A stretch of 64,000 nucleotides of DNA from CBDCXF01 sp965223755 (GCA_965223755.1 CBDCXF010000002.1:124001-188000); one strand, 5' to 3'. Shown: positions 24,824-33,607, numbered from the stretch's first letter. Made by a program: numbers and translations. Notes: generated from the letters alone by a model not told the origin.

Positions 24824-25807
24824 ATGATTCGAGTCGTCGGTCGCCGCCTCGTTGCCGCTTTGGTGCTGGCGTTCCTGGTCGCCTCAATCGTCTTTTTCGT
24901 CACCCGACTGGCCCCGGGAAGCCCGGTCGCCAACCTCAGCGATCCGCGCGTTTCTCCCAGTCACCGTGACGATCTCGAACGTCTCTACGGACTCGACCGG
25001 CCTCTATTGGTTCAGTACGGTCGGTGGCTCGCGGCGACGGCAAGCGGGGACTTAGGCACTTCGTGGAGTCACCGCGCTCCTGTGACCTCGGTGTTGGCAC
25101 GGCACCTCCCCACCACCCTTGGCCTCGGGACACTCGCGCTTGCCATCCAGTTTGCGATCGGCATCGCCCTTGGAGTTTTCGCGGCTCGCCGACCGGGAGG
25201 GGCCTTGGACCGCGCCGCGCTCGGCTCGGCACTGACGCTGTACGCCCTGCCCTCATTTGTGGCGGCTCTGCTGGCGATCGAGATCTTCGCGGTACGGCTC
25301 AACTGGCTGCCCGCCGGTCAGCTCCACGCTCCTGGTTGGCGTGAGTTCTCGCCGCCGGCTCAGTTCGCAGACGCTTTCGTGCACTTGCTCCTGCCGGCAG
25401 CGGTGCTGGGTTTGGGCGCTTGCGGAGCGGTCCTACGCTTCACGCGTGACGGCCTGGTGCGCGAACTCGCTGCTGAATATGTGCGCACGGCCCGCGCCTC
25501 CGGCCTCGCTGAATCGCGCATCCATCGCTTTCACGCGCTGCGCAACGCCGCGGGGCCGCTGATTCAACTCTTGGGCGCTTCTTTGCCGCTGGTCATCTCC
25601 GGCTCGGTGGTCATCGAGGTCATCTTCTCGCTCCCTGGCCTCGGACGCGTGGCCTACGACGCAGTGCGTTCCCTCGACTATCCCCTGACCGTCGGCGCCG
25701 CGCTACTAGCCGCGTTCGCGGTCGTCCTTGGCAACCTCATCGCCGATGTCCTCCACGCCTGGGCCGATCCACGGGTTCGCGACGAGATCGCGGAGGGTCG
25801 GTCATGA
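24824..25807 (+). CDS. ABC transporter permease (DppB/OppB type)
   Basis: 327 residues, ATG 9 bp after the binding-protein stop. Begins MIRVVGRRLVAALVLAFLVASIVFFVTRLAPGSPV and continues with RLYGLDRPLLVQYGRWL, the classic DppB N-terminus. The cytoplasmic EAA loop is seen as EYVRTARASGLAESRIHRFHALRNAAGPLI, and SLPGLGRVAYDAVRSLDYPL follows. About six TM helices. Overlaps the next permease by 4 bp. Confidence 0.96.
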   Translation: MIRVVGRRLVAALVLAFLVASIVFFVTRLAPGSPVANLSDPRVSPSHRDDLERLYGLDRPLLVQYGRWLAATASGDLGTSWSHRAPVTSVLARHLPTTLGLGTLALAIQFAIGIALGVFAARRPGGALDRAALGSALTLYALPSFVAALLAIEIFAVRLNWLPAGQLHAPGWREFSPPAQFADAFVHLLLPAAVLGLGACGAVLRFTRDGLVRELAAEYVRTARASGLAESRIHRFHALRNAAGPLIQLLGASLPLVISGSVVIEVIFSLPGLGRVAYDAVRSLDYPLTVGAALLAAFAVVLGNLIADVLHAWADPRVRDEIAEGRS

Positions 25808-26652
25808 AGCGGAGTACGGCCGCTGTCCTGGTCTTGCTCACGTTGACGGCGTGGCTTGGCCCCGCGCTCGCCCCACACGACCCAGTAGAGCAATTCGACC
25901 CAGTGCGGCTCGCCCACCAACCTCCTGGCTTCGAACTGTACGGTCCGGACGGTCCGCGCTTCGTGCTCGGCTCCGATGCCCTGGGGAGAGACGTACTCTC
26001 GCGCACTCTGCACGGGGCGCGCACCTCCCTGACGGTGGCCATACTGACCTTGGCACTGACCGTCACCATCGGCCTTGTGGTCGGCACGGCTGCTGGGCTC
26101 GCCGGCGGCTGGGTCGATGCCGTCCTTATGCGTGGCGTCGACGCCATGATGGCCTTTCCTCGACTTTTCTTGGTCCTGCTGGTGGCGGTCGTGGCGCCGC
26201 CGAGTCGATGGCTGGTAGTGCTGGTCCTGGGCGCCACCGGTTGGATGTTCGCGGCCAGGTTGGTGCGAGCCCAAGTGCAAAAGATCAAACAGTACGAATA
26301 CGTCGAAGCAGCGCGCACGAGCGGCGCTTCGTCGTGGACGCTGTGGAGGCGTCACGTGCTGCCGGGGGTCGCGGCGCCGCTAGGAATCGAGGCGTCACTC
26401 AAGATCGGCGACATCATCTTGCTGGAATCAGCACTGTCCTATTTGGGCATTGGAGTCCCTCCGCCGACGCCAAGTTGGGGCGGCATGATCGCTGATGCCG
26501 CACCCCACTTCTCCACTGCGTGGTGGTCGTTGATGGTCCCCGCACTGGCGATCGTTTTGACCGTCCTCCTGCTCAACCTTGTAGGCAGTGCCGCGCGGGG
26601 GCCTGCGGTCGAGGACGCACGACTCAACTCAGCCCGACTCCGAACGGACTGA
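25804..26652 (+). CDS. ABC transporter permease (DppC/OppC type)
   Basis: 282 residues. Shows GPRFVLGSDALGRDVLSRTLHGARTSL, typical of DppC, and the EAA loop YEYVEAARTSGASSWTLWRRHVLPG, then ALSYLGIGVPPPTPSWGGMI. About five or six TM helices. It pairs with the DppB-type permease. No ATPase gene follows: the next gene is queA. The energising ATPases must be encoded elsewhere or shared. Confidence 0.96.
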   Translation: MKRSTAAVLVLLTLTAWLGPALAPHDPVEQFDPVRLAHQPPGFELYGPDGPRFVLGSDALGRDVLSRTLHGARTSLTVAILTLALTVTIGLVVGTAAGLAGGWVDAVLMRGVDAMMAFPRLFLVLLVAVVAPPSRWLVVLVLGATGWMFAARLVRAQVQKIKQYEYVEAARTSGASSWTLWRRHVLPGVAAPLGIEASLKIGDIILLESALSYLGIGVPPPTPSWGGMIADAAPHFSTAWWSLMVPALAIVLTVLLLNLVGSAARGPAVEDARLNSARLRTD

Positions 26653-26716
26653 ACCGCAGCCGGCCATTCATAGATCGGTCAGTCACCGTTCGGCACCGAT
26701 AAGCTCCTTTTTGCAC

Positions 26717-27811
26717 ATGCTCACTTCGGAGTTCGACTACTACCTCCCCGACCGTCTCATCGCTTCGGACCCCGCTCCTCGCGGCCGAAGCCGCATGCTG
26801 GTCCTCGGCGATGGCACCCTTGCGGACCTCGAGGTCGGCCGACTCCCCGACCACTTACGCGCTGGAGATGCCTTGGTCGTAAATGACACCCGGGTGATTC
26901 CAGCCAGATTGTTCGCCAGAAAGGTGCGGGCCGAAGACCGACATGTCGATCCTCCGGCCCGACTCGAGCTGCTGCTGATCGAAAAGTTGGACGACACCAC
27001 CTGGACCACCCTGGCCAAGCTCGGCAAGCGGGCCCAGCCCGGGACTCGTTGGGAGATCACTGGATCTCAGGGAACGGGGCCTCAAGAAACGCTAGTCCAG
27101 TTCGAGGTCCTCGGCCGCGACGAGGTCGAGCGCGGGGTCTTCAAGATTCGTTTTGAGACACCCATCGACGCGCACCTGGAAGCCATCGGCCACGTTCCGC
27201 TGCCGCCTTACATCGCGCGGCCCGATGCGCCCGCCGACCGCGAGCGCTACCAGACCGTCTACGCTTCCCGCGACGGTGCCATCGCCGCTCCCACCGCCGG
27301 CCTCCATTTCAGTGAAGAGCTCTTAGCCGACATTCGGGAATGTGGCGTCCAGCTCGCGCGCGTCACCCTCCACGTCGGCATCGGTACCTTCAAGCCGGTG
27401 ACAGCGACCCTGGTGCACGAACACAAGATGGACGCCGAGCGCTACGAGGTTGCAGACGAGACCGCCGAGGCACTCAACCGCAGCCGCCGTGACGGCGGAC
27501 GCATCGTCGCGGTGGGTACAACGGTCGTCCGCACGTTGGAGTCTTCGGTGGATGAAGATGGTGTCTTCCACCCGGGCGGTGGCAAGACCGATCTCTTTAT
27601 TCGTCCCGGCTATCGCTTCCGCGCTGTCGACGCCCTGCTCACCAACTTCCACTTGCCCAAGTCGACCCTGCTGATGCTGGTCTCCGCCTTCGCGGGCAAG
27701 CAGCGCGTGCTGGCTGCCTATCGCCACGCCATGGAAGCCGGTTACCGGTTCTACTCGTACGGCGATTGCATGTTCATCGACACCCCCGCTATGCACACCG
27801 ATGTCAGTTAG
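26717..27811 (+). CDS. queA: S-adenosylmethionine:tRNA ribosyltransferase-isomerase
   Basis: 364 residues from the ATG at 26717; the upstream in-frame extension overlaps the permease gene and is not conserved. QueA transfers and isomerises the ribosyl group of SAM onto preQ1-tRNA to make epoxyqueuosine. Seen: FDYYLPDRLIASDPAPRGRSRMLVL, VVNDTRVIPARLFA, PLPPYIARPDAPADRERYQTVYASRDGAIAAPTAGLHFSEELL, LHVGIGTFKPV, and the C-terminal NFHLPKSTLLMLVSAFAG. Complete. Overlaps the NDH-2 start by 11 bp. Confidence 0.97.
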   Translation: MLTSEFDYYLPDRLIASDPAPRGRSRMLVLGDGTLADLEVGRLPDHLRAGDALVVNDTRVIPARLFARKVRAEDRHVDPPARLELLLIEKLDDTTWTTLAKLGKRAQPGTRWEITGSQGTGPQETLVQFEVLGRDEVERGVFKIRFETPIDAHLEAIGHVPLPPYIARPDAPADRERYQTVYASRDGAIAAPTAGLHFSEELLADIRECGVQLARVTLHVGIGTFKPVTATLVHEHKMDAERYEVADETAEALNRSRRDGGRIVAVGTTVVRTLESSVDEDGVFHPGGGKTDLFIRPGYRFRAVDALLTNFHLPKSTLLMLVSAFAGKQRVLAAYRHAMEAGYRFYSYGDCMFIDTPAMHTDVS

Positions 27812-29117
27812 GCCTGAGCACCGTGTCGTCATTGTCGGCGGCGGTTTCGGCGGCTTGAGCGCCGCTCAAGCCCTGGCTCAGACTCCGGTGCAGGTGACGT
27901 TGATCGACCGGCGCAACTTCCACCTCTTCCAGCCTTTGCTCTACCAAGTTGCAACCGGCGGGCTGTCGCCCGCCAACATCGCCGCTCCGCTGCGCCGCAT
28001 CCTGAGCGAACAAGCCAACGCCGAAGTCGTTCTCGGTGAAGTCAAGGACTTCGATCTCGCCGACAAAGTTGTCCATCTGACCGACCGCGACATCGCCTTC
28101 GACAGCTTGATCGTCGCCGCTGGCTCGCGCCACGGCTACTTTGGCAACGACCACTGGGAGCCGCTGGCGCCGGGGCTCAAAACGGTGGAGGACGCGACCG
28201 AGATTCGGCGCCGTCTGTTGATTGCCTTCGAAGCGGCGGAGGCCTCGGACGACGAAATCGAGCGGCGGGCGTGGATGACCTTCGTCATCGTCGGCGCCGG
28301 TCCTACCGGGGTCGAGCTGGCGGGCGCTCTCGCCGAGCTGGCTAAATACACCCTGCGCCACGAGTTCCGCAATATCGATCCGGCCGAAGCCAATGTGGTC
28401 TTGGTCGACGCCGGGGAGCGCGTCCTTCCTGCCTACACCCCGGACCTTTCAACCAAGGCGCTCAAGTCGTTGCAACGCTTTGGTGTCGATGTGCGAACCG
28501 GAGCGCCGGTCATCGACGTGCAACCTGACTATGTCGTGCTGGGAGGCGGCGAGGAGAGTGACACCCTGCCCACCCACACCGTCCTTTGGGCCGCCGGAGT
28601 GCAAGCATCCCCGTTGGCCGACGCTCTGGCCCGCACTTCCGGTGCGGCCCTCGACCGATCCGGGCGCATACAGGTCGGTCCCGATTTGACCCTTCCCGGC
28701 CATTCCGAGGTCTTCGTCATTGGGGACATGGCAACGGTTGACGATGCCTCCGGCAAGCCGCTGCCCGGCCTCGCCCCGGTCGCGATGCAGCAAGGCAAAT
28801 ATGTCGCTCAAACGTTGAGGAGCCGGCTGCGGGGAGAAACCACAGGCGATCCGTTTCGCTATCGAGACCGCGGCACCATGGCCACCATCGGTCGCTCCGC
28901 AGCGGTGGCGATGCTGGGGCGCTGGCGCTTCTCGGGACTGCCGGCGTGGCTGATGTGGCTATTCGTCCACCTCATGCAACTGGTGCAGTTCGAGAACCGC
29001 ATTCTTGTGGCCTGGCAGTGGGCCTGGAACTACGTCACCTGGAATCGTTCGGCACGCCTGATTACCGGTTCCAAACCTCTCCTGCGCAATCCCGCCGGAT
29101 CGGAACCGAACGACTAG
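27801..29117 (+). CDS. Type II NADH dehydrogenase (NDH-2), FAD-dependent
   Basis: 438 residues. FAD-binding VVIVGGGFGGLSAAQAL at the N-terminus, NFHLFQPLLYQVATGGLSPANIAAPLR (quinone and FAD contact region typical of NDH-2), NAD-binding FVIVGAGPTGVELAGALAEL, VLWAAGVQASPLA, and the second FAD motif VFVIGDMATVDDASGKPLPGLAPVAMQQGKYVAQTL. The C-terminus has two short hydrophobic/amphipathic helices for membrane attachment (WLMWLFVHLMQLVQFENR). It would oxidise NADH and reduce quinone without proton pumping. Overlaps queA by 11 bp. Confidence 0.95.
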   Translation: MSVRPEHRVVIVGGGFGGLSAAQALAQTPVQVTLIDRRNFHLFQPLLYQVATGGLSPANIAAPLRRILSEQANAEVVLGEVKDFDLADKVVHLTDRDIAFDSLIVAAGSRHGYFGNDHWEPLAPGLKTVEDATEIRRRLLIAFEAAEASDDEIERRAWMTFVIVGAGPTGVELAGALAELAKYTLRHEFRNIDPAEANVVLVDAGERVLPAYTPDLSTKALKSLQRFGVDVRTGAPVIDVQPDYVVLGGGEESDTLPTHTVLWAAGVQASPLADALARTSGAALDRSGRIQVGPDLTLPGHSEVFVIGDMATVDDASGKPLPGLAPVAMQQGKYVAQTLRSRLRGETTGDPFRYRDRGTMATIGRSAAVAMLGRWRFSGLPAWLMWLFVHLMQLVQFENRILVAWQWAWNYVTWNRSARLITGSKPLLRNPAGSEPND

Positions 29118-29124
29118 GGCCTGT

Positions 29125-29547
29125 TCAGCCCTTCGTCTCCGCACCCCGCACCCGGCTTCCTCCCCACACCAGTGCATACCGCCAACTTCCTGGGGCGTGG
29201 CTCGAAACCACCGAAATCAGGACCAAGAACACCAATACCCACGGCTGCCACGACCCCAGCAGAGGCCAGGAGACCAGCAGCACCACTTTGAGCAGTACCA
29301 CCGCACCACGAACCTGCAGCAACATCGCCGCGCTCTCGTGCAGATCCAGGAGGAGAAGCAAAACTCCCGACGCCACCGCCGCAACCCACCACGGTTGGAC
29401 GATCGTGGATTCAACACCGAGCACTGTCCCTCCAAGAAGCACGCCCACCAAGGCCACGTGAAGTGCACGCAAGGCGATCTTGACGCCGCGGCGATATTCG
29501 AAAGAACGAGGCGTCTCGGGGAAAACCAAGGAGCGAATCGACCGCAT
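29125..29547 (-). CDS. Small membrane protein, four predicted TM helices
   Basis: 140 residues from the ATG at 29547 (a TTG two codons upstream is also in frame). Hydrophobic segments at about 22-42, 50-70, 80-97 and 102-117; polar C-terminus SSHAPGSWRYALVWGGSRVRG. It has the look of a conserved uncharacterised membrane protein family (HE in LLLDLHESAAMLLQVRGAVVLLK). No function assigned. Convergent with the NDH-2 gene, 7 bp away. Confidence 0.75.
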   Translation of the reverse strand: MRSIRSLVFPETPRSFEYRRGVKIALRALHVALVGVLLGGTVLGVESTIVQPWWVAAVASGVLLLLLDLHESAAMLLQVRGAVVLLKVVLLVSWPLLGSWQPWVLVFLVLISVVSSHAPGSWRYALVWGGSRVRGAETKG

Positions 29548-29636
29548 ACCCAAATCATGGCACGGGCATCAGGGCACGGGGCCCTGCCGGACCCCACGCG
29601 CTCGGCCGTTGCAGTCTCCGAAGAAACCCATGGCCT

Positions 29637-30248
29637 TTACTGTTTGTCGTCCAAGGCGAGCGTTTGATACACGGGCGCTACGAGCGCCCAATTCTGCTCC
29701 CACTCCTCCGCCCGTGCTTCGAAGAAGATGAGGTAGACCGTGCCCGTCGTTGGGTTGGACAACCACAAATAGTAGGTGCGCATCTTGACGCCATCTGGAG
29801 TCGAGTCGAGGACTTCCAGCCCGGTGGCAATGAACGGATCGCCCTCCTGGGTCCCCTGGCGGACCACCGTTCGGCTCTTGGCCAGGTACTGTGCCATTTG
29901 CTCGGCGAACTGCTGCGGGGGCACTCCCCGCTTCCCCGGAATGTCCGTCAACTGGTTGATGGTGATCCCGGTTTCGAACTCACCGCTGGGGAAGATCTCT
30001 TCCTTGGTAATGAAGCACGCAGCGGTGCCGCCCTTCTCAGCCGCCAAGAAATGCCAATCCGGCGGTACCAGGAACTGGGCGTTCATCAGATCGCAGGAAT
30101 GCCAGGTGTAACCCTCGGGAGTTTGATCGACCGGTCTGTTTCCTGTGGAACTCTGAACTGGCGGCAATTCTCCCTGTGCTGCCACGGAGATGACGTCGAA
30201 ACACAAGGCCAAGCACAACCATAGGACTCGTAGACAGTACATCCTCAT
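29637..30248 (-). CDS. Exported protein of unknown function
   Basis: 203 residues. Signal peptide MRMYCLRVLWLCLALCFDVISVAAQ. The mature part reads as one globular domain: LVPPDWHFLAAEKGGTAACFITKE, GEFETGITINQLTDIP, PPQQFAEQMAQYLA, then YLWLSNPTTGTVYLIFFEARAEEW. This resembles the general fold of PsbP/DUF1795-like exported proteins, but I cannot place it firmly. It lies 9 bp downstream of the DUF4143 ATPase gene and on the same strand, so it may be co-transcribed with it. Confidence 0.78.
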   Translation of the reverse strand: MRMYCLRVLWLCLALCFDVISVAAQGELPPVQSSTGNRPVDQTPEGYTWHSCDLMNAQFLVPPDWHFLAAEKGGTAACFITKEEIFPSGEFETGITINQLTDIPGKRGVPPQQFAEQMAQYLAKSRTVVRQGTQEGDPFIATGLEVLDSTPDGVKMRTYYLWLSNPTTGTVYLIFFEARAEEWEQNWALVAPVYQTLALDDKQ

Positions 30249-30257
30249 TCTCGTCTG

Positions 30258-31457
30258 TTACGCGATCCAGCGTTCGACAGGAGGCTCCAGAAACTCTTCC
30301 ACCGGGATCCCGCCACTTCCAACCAAAAGACTCCGCGCCGAGCCGAACTGTTTCAGAAACGCCGCGATTCCGGCCGGCCGATCGCGAACGCGGCCGCTCT
30401 TGACCTCGATCGCAGTAAGGGACCGTCCGGATTCGACAACGAAGTCCACCTCCGCATTGCGATAGCGCCAGTAATACAGTCGGTACCGCCCCGGCACCGC
30501 TTCCGCCGCCAGATGAGCTCCGACCGCGGACTCGACCAGACGGCCCCAAAAAACTCGATCGCCCAGTGCGGCGTTGAAATCCATGCCTGACTGAGCGGTC
30601 AACAAGGCGGTGTTAAGCACTTGCAGCTTGGGGCTCGACGACCTCCGGCGCGCCTTGCCTCCCGCGTACCTCTGCAGCCCCGTCAACGTGCCCGCCGCCG
30701 ACAGCAGCTCCAGATAGTGGGCCAGGGTGGTGGTGTTGCCGGCGCCCGTGAGCTGTCCCAACATTTTGTTGTACGACAAGATCTGACCCGAATAGGAACA
30801 CCCCAACTCGAACAGACGCCGTAACAAAGCCGGCTTGTCGACCCGCGTGTGCAATAGAACGTCACGCGAGATGGTGGTTTCGATCAGGGAATCCAGGATG
30901 TAGCTGACCCACCGGGACTCGTCCTCGATCAAAGGCGCCGCCCCCGGGTAGCCACCGAAGTAGAGGAACTGATCCAAAGACCAACCAAACGCCTCGCGCA
31001 TTTCGGCAAAGCTCCAGTGCGGAAGCCGCAGGACCTCGAAGCGGCCGGCCAAGCTCTCGGTCAACCCGCGCTCCACTAGAAGTGGCGCCGACCCCAGAAC
31101 GACGACTTTGAGAGGGATCTCGATGCTCGTGTCCTCGTCCCACAGCCGTTTGACGATCTCGGACCACTGGTCGACCTTCTGCACTTCATCCACAACGAGG
31201 ATCGCTCCACCGGAGTTCTCCGCCTCGACCCGTGCCGCTTGCCACTGCTGCTCTAACCAGACGGCGTCGCGTACCGAAGGCTGGTCCGCGCTCACGTAGG
31301 TGCACGGTTGTCCCAGCTCGTCAACGATCTGGCGGACGAGCGTGGTCTTGCCTACCTGGCGCGAACCGGTGACCGCAATGATGAAGCGGCGTGATTCACG
31401 CAAACGTTGGGCGAGAACCTTTCCTTGCGGACGGGTGTAGCCGCCCCGTTTACTCAT
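30258..31457 (-). CDS. ATP-binding protein of the AAA/DUF4143 family
   Basis: 399 residues from the ATG at 31457. Walker A GSRQVGKTTLVRQIV near residue 33; Walker B GAILVVDEVQKV; sensor-like VVVLGSAPLL; then a winged-helix region and C-terminal DUF4143 nuclease-like fold (YYWRYRNAEVDFVVESGRSLTAIEVKSGR, with E-V-D-F and E-V-K as in PD-(D/E)xK folds). Such ATPases are common in bacteria and archaea and have no settled function. The gene starts next to a run of TTGAGTA/TACTCAA inverted repeats, suggesting autoregulation or a specific operator. AT-rich upstream DNA contrasts with the surrounding GC-rich region and hints at transfer. Confidence 0.93.
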   Translation of the reverse strand: MSKRGGYTRPQGKVLAQRLRESRRFIIAVTGSRQVGKTTLVRQIVDELGQPCTYVSADQPSVRDAVWLEQQWQAARVEAENSGGAILVVDEVQKVDQWSEIVKRLWDEDTSIEIPLKVVVLGSAPLLVERGLTESLAGRFEVLRLPHWSFAEMREAFGWSLDQFLYFGGYPGAAPLIEDESRWVSYILDSLIETTISRDVLLHTRVDKPALLRRLFELGCSYSGQILSYNKMLGQLTGAGNTTTLAHYLELLSAAGTLTGLQRYAGGKARRRSSSPKLQVLNTALLTAQSGMDFNAALGDRVFWGRLVESAVGAHLAAEAVPGRYRLYYWRYRNAEVDFVVESGRSLTAIEVKSGRVRDRPAGIAAFLKQFGSARSLLVGSGGIPVEEFLEPPVERWIA

Positions 31458-31461
31458 CACA

Positions 31462-31490
31462 TTGAGTATTTTTACTCAATGAATTGAGTA
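31462..31490. promoter_or_regulatory. TTGAGTA/TACTCAA inverted-repeat cluster before the ATPase gene
   Basis: TTGAGTATTTTTACTCAA (31462-31479) is a perfect 7-bp inverted repeat with a 4-bp centre. A third half-site TTGAGTA follows at 31484-31490, and TTTACTCAT at 31449-31457 overlaps the start codon. Multiple half-sites around the start suggest an operator. No regulator gene is adjacent. Confidence 0.6.
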
Positions 31491-31518
31491 AATCAACAAT
31501 ACGCTGTGAACAAATGAC

Positions 31519-31842
31519 TTAGACGCGCACTCGCGCCAGTCCTACGCCCTCTTCGATCCTCTCTCGCCACACCTCAAGGTTCTCGCGGGGGATCGCCACC
31601 CACTCCGAGAACACACGACCCGCGGGAGCGAAGGGCAGTCCCTCGCGGCTTGCGACCAGTTCCGCCAGACGTTCTTTGTTCAGCTTAATCACCAGATTGC
31701 CAGTCTTGCGCTCGATGGTGGCCAGGAACTCGCCTCCGACTCGCAGGCAGGCGTGGCCCATGAGGGTGCCCTTCTCGATGTCGGACTGAACCAGGAATTC
31801 CTCGGCCAGCTCCCAGAAACGGTCTTGAGCGGCGCTACTCAC
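31519..31842 (-). CDS. TfoX N-terminal-domain-like protein
   Basis: 107 residues, GTG start overlapping the upstream stop. Reads DRFWELAEEFLVQSDIEKGTLMGHACLRVGGEFLATIERKTGNLVIKLNKERLAELV and PFAPAGRVFSEWVAIP, the TfoX_N pattern found in many small stand-alone proteins. Full TfoX (competence regulator) has an additional C-terminal domain that is absent, so competence control should not be assumed. Last gene of a three-gene minus-strand set. Confidence 0.85.
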   Translation of the reverse strand: MSSAAQDRFWELAEEFLVQSDIEKGTLMGHACLRVGGEFLATIERKTGNLVIKLNKERLAELVASREGLPFAPAGRVFSEWVAIPRENLEVWRERIEEGVGLARVRV

Positions 31843-32008
31843 CGGTAACGCCCTTCGCCTGCTTGCGCCGCTGCCCGGCTCCGATCGCCAAACCCAATGC
31901 CACTCCGGCTCCGATTCCGACCGCGATGTTGTTCATCGCGACTCCGATTCCCGCATCGATGGCGATTCCAATCGCCAGCCACCTGCTAGCCTGATTCGGA
32001 TTTTCCAT
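31835..32008 (-). CDS. Small glycine-zipper membrane protein
   Basis: 57 residues from the ATG at 32008. Reads MENPNQASRWLAIGIAIDAGIGVAM then NNIAVGIGAGVALGLAIGAG and a basic tail QRRKQAKG. Regular Gly/Ala spacing indicates two packed TM helices with a short NN turn. This matches a widespread type of tiny uncharacterised membrane protein. It overlaps the DUF1871-like gene (23 bp) and the TfoX-like gene (8 bp), so the three are translationally linked. Confidence 0.72.
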   Translation of the reverse strand: MENPNQASRWLAIGIAIDAGIGVAMNNIAVGIGAGVALGLAIGAGQRRKQAKGVTGE

Positions 32009-32321
32009 CGGCGGTGGCGAGAATCTCACATGCGATTTCCTCATCACGAGCGCGGTTGGCTTCCACTCCAATCGATTCTGTCCGCAGGTACTCGAGTTGG
32101 TCAGCAAGTCTCTTCTTACCTGCGCCACACGTAACCATCGAAACGATTGCTTGCGCATACCGATCATATTCGTCGCGAGGCCAATCCTCGACAAGGCCAG
32201 CAAGGTTTATCGGATCCCACTTTCGGAGAATCGCCTTGACGAGGCGAACCTTTCGCAAGGCGTCTTTCTTTCGCCGCTTCTCGTGGATGCGCGATTGGAA
32301 GCCGCCTGCTGCTTGACTCAC
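31986..32321 (-). CDS. DUF1871-like protein
   Basis: 111 residues from a GTG at 32321 with AAAGGA upstream; a GTG at 32354 is also in frame but would overlap the divergent MFS gene. The core ILRKWDPINLAGLVEDWPRDEYDRYAQAIVSMVTCGAGKKRLADQLEYLRTESIGVE fits the DUF1871 pattern (WDP, then DEYD, then a helical end). The N-terminus is basic (KRRKKDALRKVR). Unknown function; some relatives are found near toxins or as immunity-like proteins, but nothing here shows that. Confidence 0.7.
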   Translation of the reverse strand: MSQAAGGFQSRIHEKRRKKDALRKVRLVKAILRKWDPINLAGLVEDWPRDEYDRYAQAIVSMVTCGAGKKRLADQLEYLRTESIGVEANRARDEEIACEILATADGKSESG

Positions 32322-32347
32322 TGCATCCTTTCCCGTAAACCGTCCCG

Positions 32348-33607
32348 ATGACACCTGCCCGCGGAGAGACTACACCTGTCCGCGAACCCGCCATCCTCTT
32401 CATTTTCATCACCATCTTCATCGACATCCTTGGCATCGGCATCATCATCCCGGTCCTCCCCGAATTGGTGAAGGGGTTTGTGGGTGGGGAGACGGCGGTG
32501 GCGAGCCGCTACTACGGCTGGATCGCGGCGGTGTACGCGCTGATGCAGTTTTTCTTCGCGCCGGTGTTGGGATCGCTCTCGGACCGCTTCGGGCGGCGGC
32601 CGATCTTGCTCGGCTCGCTGTTCGGGCTGGGTATCGACTACATCATCATGGGGCTGTCGACCTCGATTTGGTGGTTGTTTGCGGGCCGTACCCTGGCGGG
32701 TATCTTGGGGGCGAGCCACACCACCGGCAACGCCTACATCGCCGATATTTCGACTCCCGAAGACCGCGCCCGCAATTTCGGATTGATGGGCGTCGCTTTC
32801 GGATTGGGGTTCATCTTCGGGCCGGCGCTCGGCGGCCTGCTCGGCGGCATCGACCTCCGGCTGCCGTTCTTCGTCTCCGCCGGCCTCGCCCTGCTCAACT
32901 GGCTTTACGGTTTCTTCATCGTCCCGGAGTCTTTGGCGCCCGAGAATCGCAGCCCGTTTGCGTGGAAGAAGGCCAACCCCGTGGGCAGCCTCAAGGTGCT
33001 GCGCTCCTACCCTCTGGTCTGGGGCTTGGCTCTGGCCTTCGTGCTCATGGTGATGGCCCAGCGCGGCCTTGAGACCACTTGGGTGCTCTACACCGGCCAC
33101 CGCTACGGCTGGGATGAACGCACCAACGGCCTGACATTGGCCCTGGTCGGAGTCACAGCAGCCATCGTGCAGGGGATGCTAGTCAAACCCACAATCGGCC
33201 GGCTGGGAGAGCGCAAAACCATCTTGCTGGGACTGTGCGTCGGCATCGGCGCCTTCCTCGGCTACGGCCTGGCGACCCAGGGTTGGATGGTGTGGCCGGT
33301 GATCGTGGTTGGATCGTTGGGCGGTCTGGCGGGTCCGGCGTTGCAGGGACTGGTCGCCGGTACCGTCAGCGCATCGGATCAGGGCAAGATCCAGGGCGCG
33401 TTGACCTCGCTGATGAGCCTCACCGCCATCGCCGCGCCGCTGATCTTCGTCGGAGGGGTGTTCAGCTACTTCACCTCGGAACGGGCGCCATTTGCACTCC
33501 CCGGTGCACCGTTTCTGCTCGGTGCGGTGTTGATGGTGTTTGCTTTGGTGGAGCTGTTGAGGCTGTTTCGGCGCCTGCCTGAGCCTTCATCAGCCGCAGG
33601 TTCTTAA
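32348..33607 (+). CDS. MFS transporter, TCR/Tet family (drug:H+ antiporter-like)
   Basis: 419 residues, 12 TM pattern. Seen: ILFIFITIFIDILGIGIIIPVLPELV at TM1, motif A GSLSDRFGRRPILLGSLFGLGIDY in loop 2-3, ASHTTGNAYIADISTPEDRARNFGLMGVAFGLGFIFGPALGGLLGG covering TM4-5 and motif C. This arrangement is that of TetA-like proteins, yet many chromosomal members do not confer tetracycline resistance. The substrate is unknown. Divergent from the DUF1871-like gene. Confidence 0.93.
   Translation: MTPARGETTPVREPAILFIFITIFIDILGIGIIIPVLPELVKGFVGGETAVASRYYGWIAAVYALMQFFFAPVLGSLSDRFGRRPILLGSLFGLGIDYIIMGLSTSIWWLFAGRTLAGILGASHTTGNAYIADISTPEDRARNFGLMGVAFGLGFIFGPALGGLLGGIDLRLPFFVSAGLALLNWLYGFFIVPESLAPENRSPFAWKKANPVGSLKVLRSYPLVWGLALAFVLMVMAQRGLETTWVLYTGHRYGWDERTNGLTLALVGVTAAIVQGMLVKPTIGRLGERKTILLGLCVGIGAFLGYGLATQGWMVWPVIVVGSLGGLAGPALQGLVAGTVSASDQGKIQGALTSLMSLTAIAAPLIFVGGVFSYFTSERAPFALPGAPFLLGAVLMVFALVELLRLFRRLPEPSSAAGS

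Noticed and set aside
32348..33607. Tetracycline resistance gene
   Set aside because: The fold is TCR/Tet-like, but many chromosomal members do not export tetracycline; no tetR-type regulator is adjacent. Kept as a general MFS exporter.
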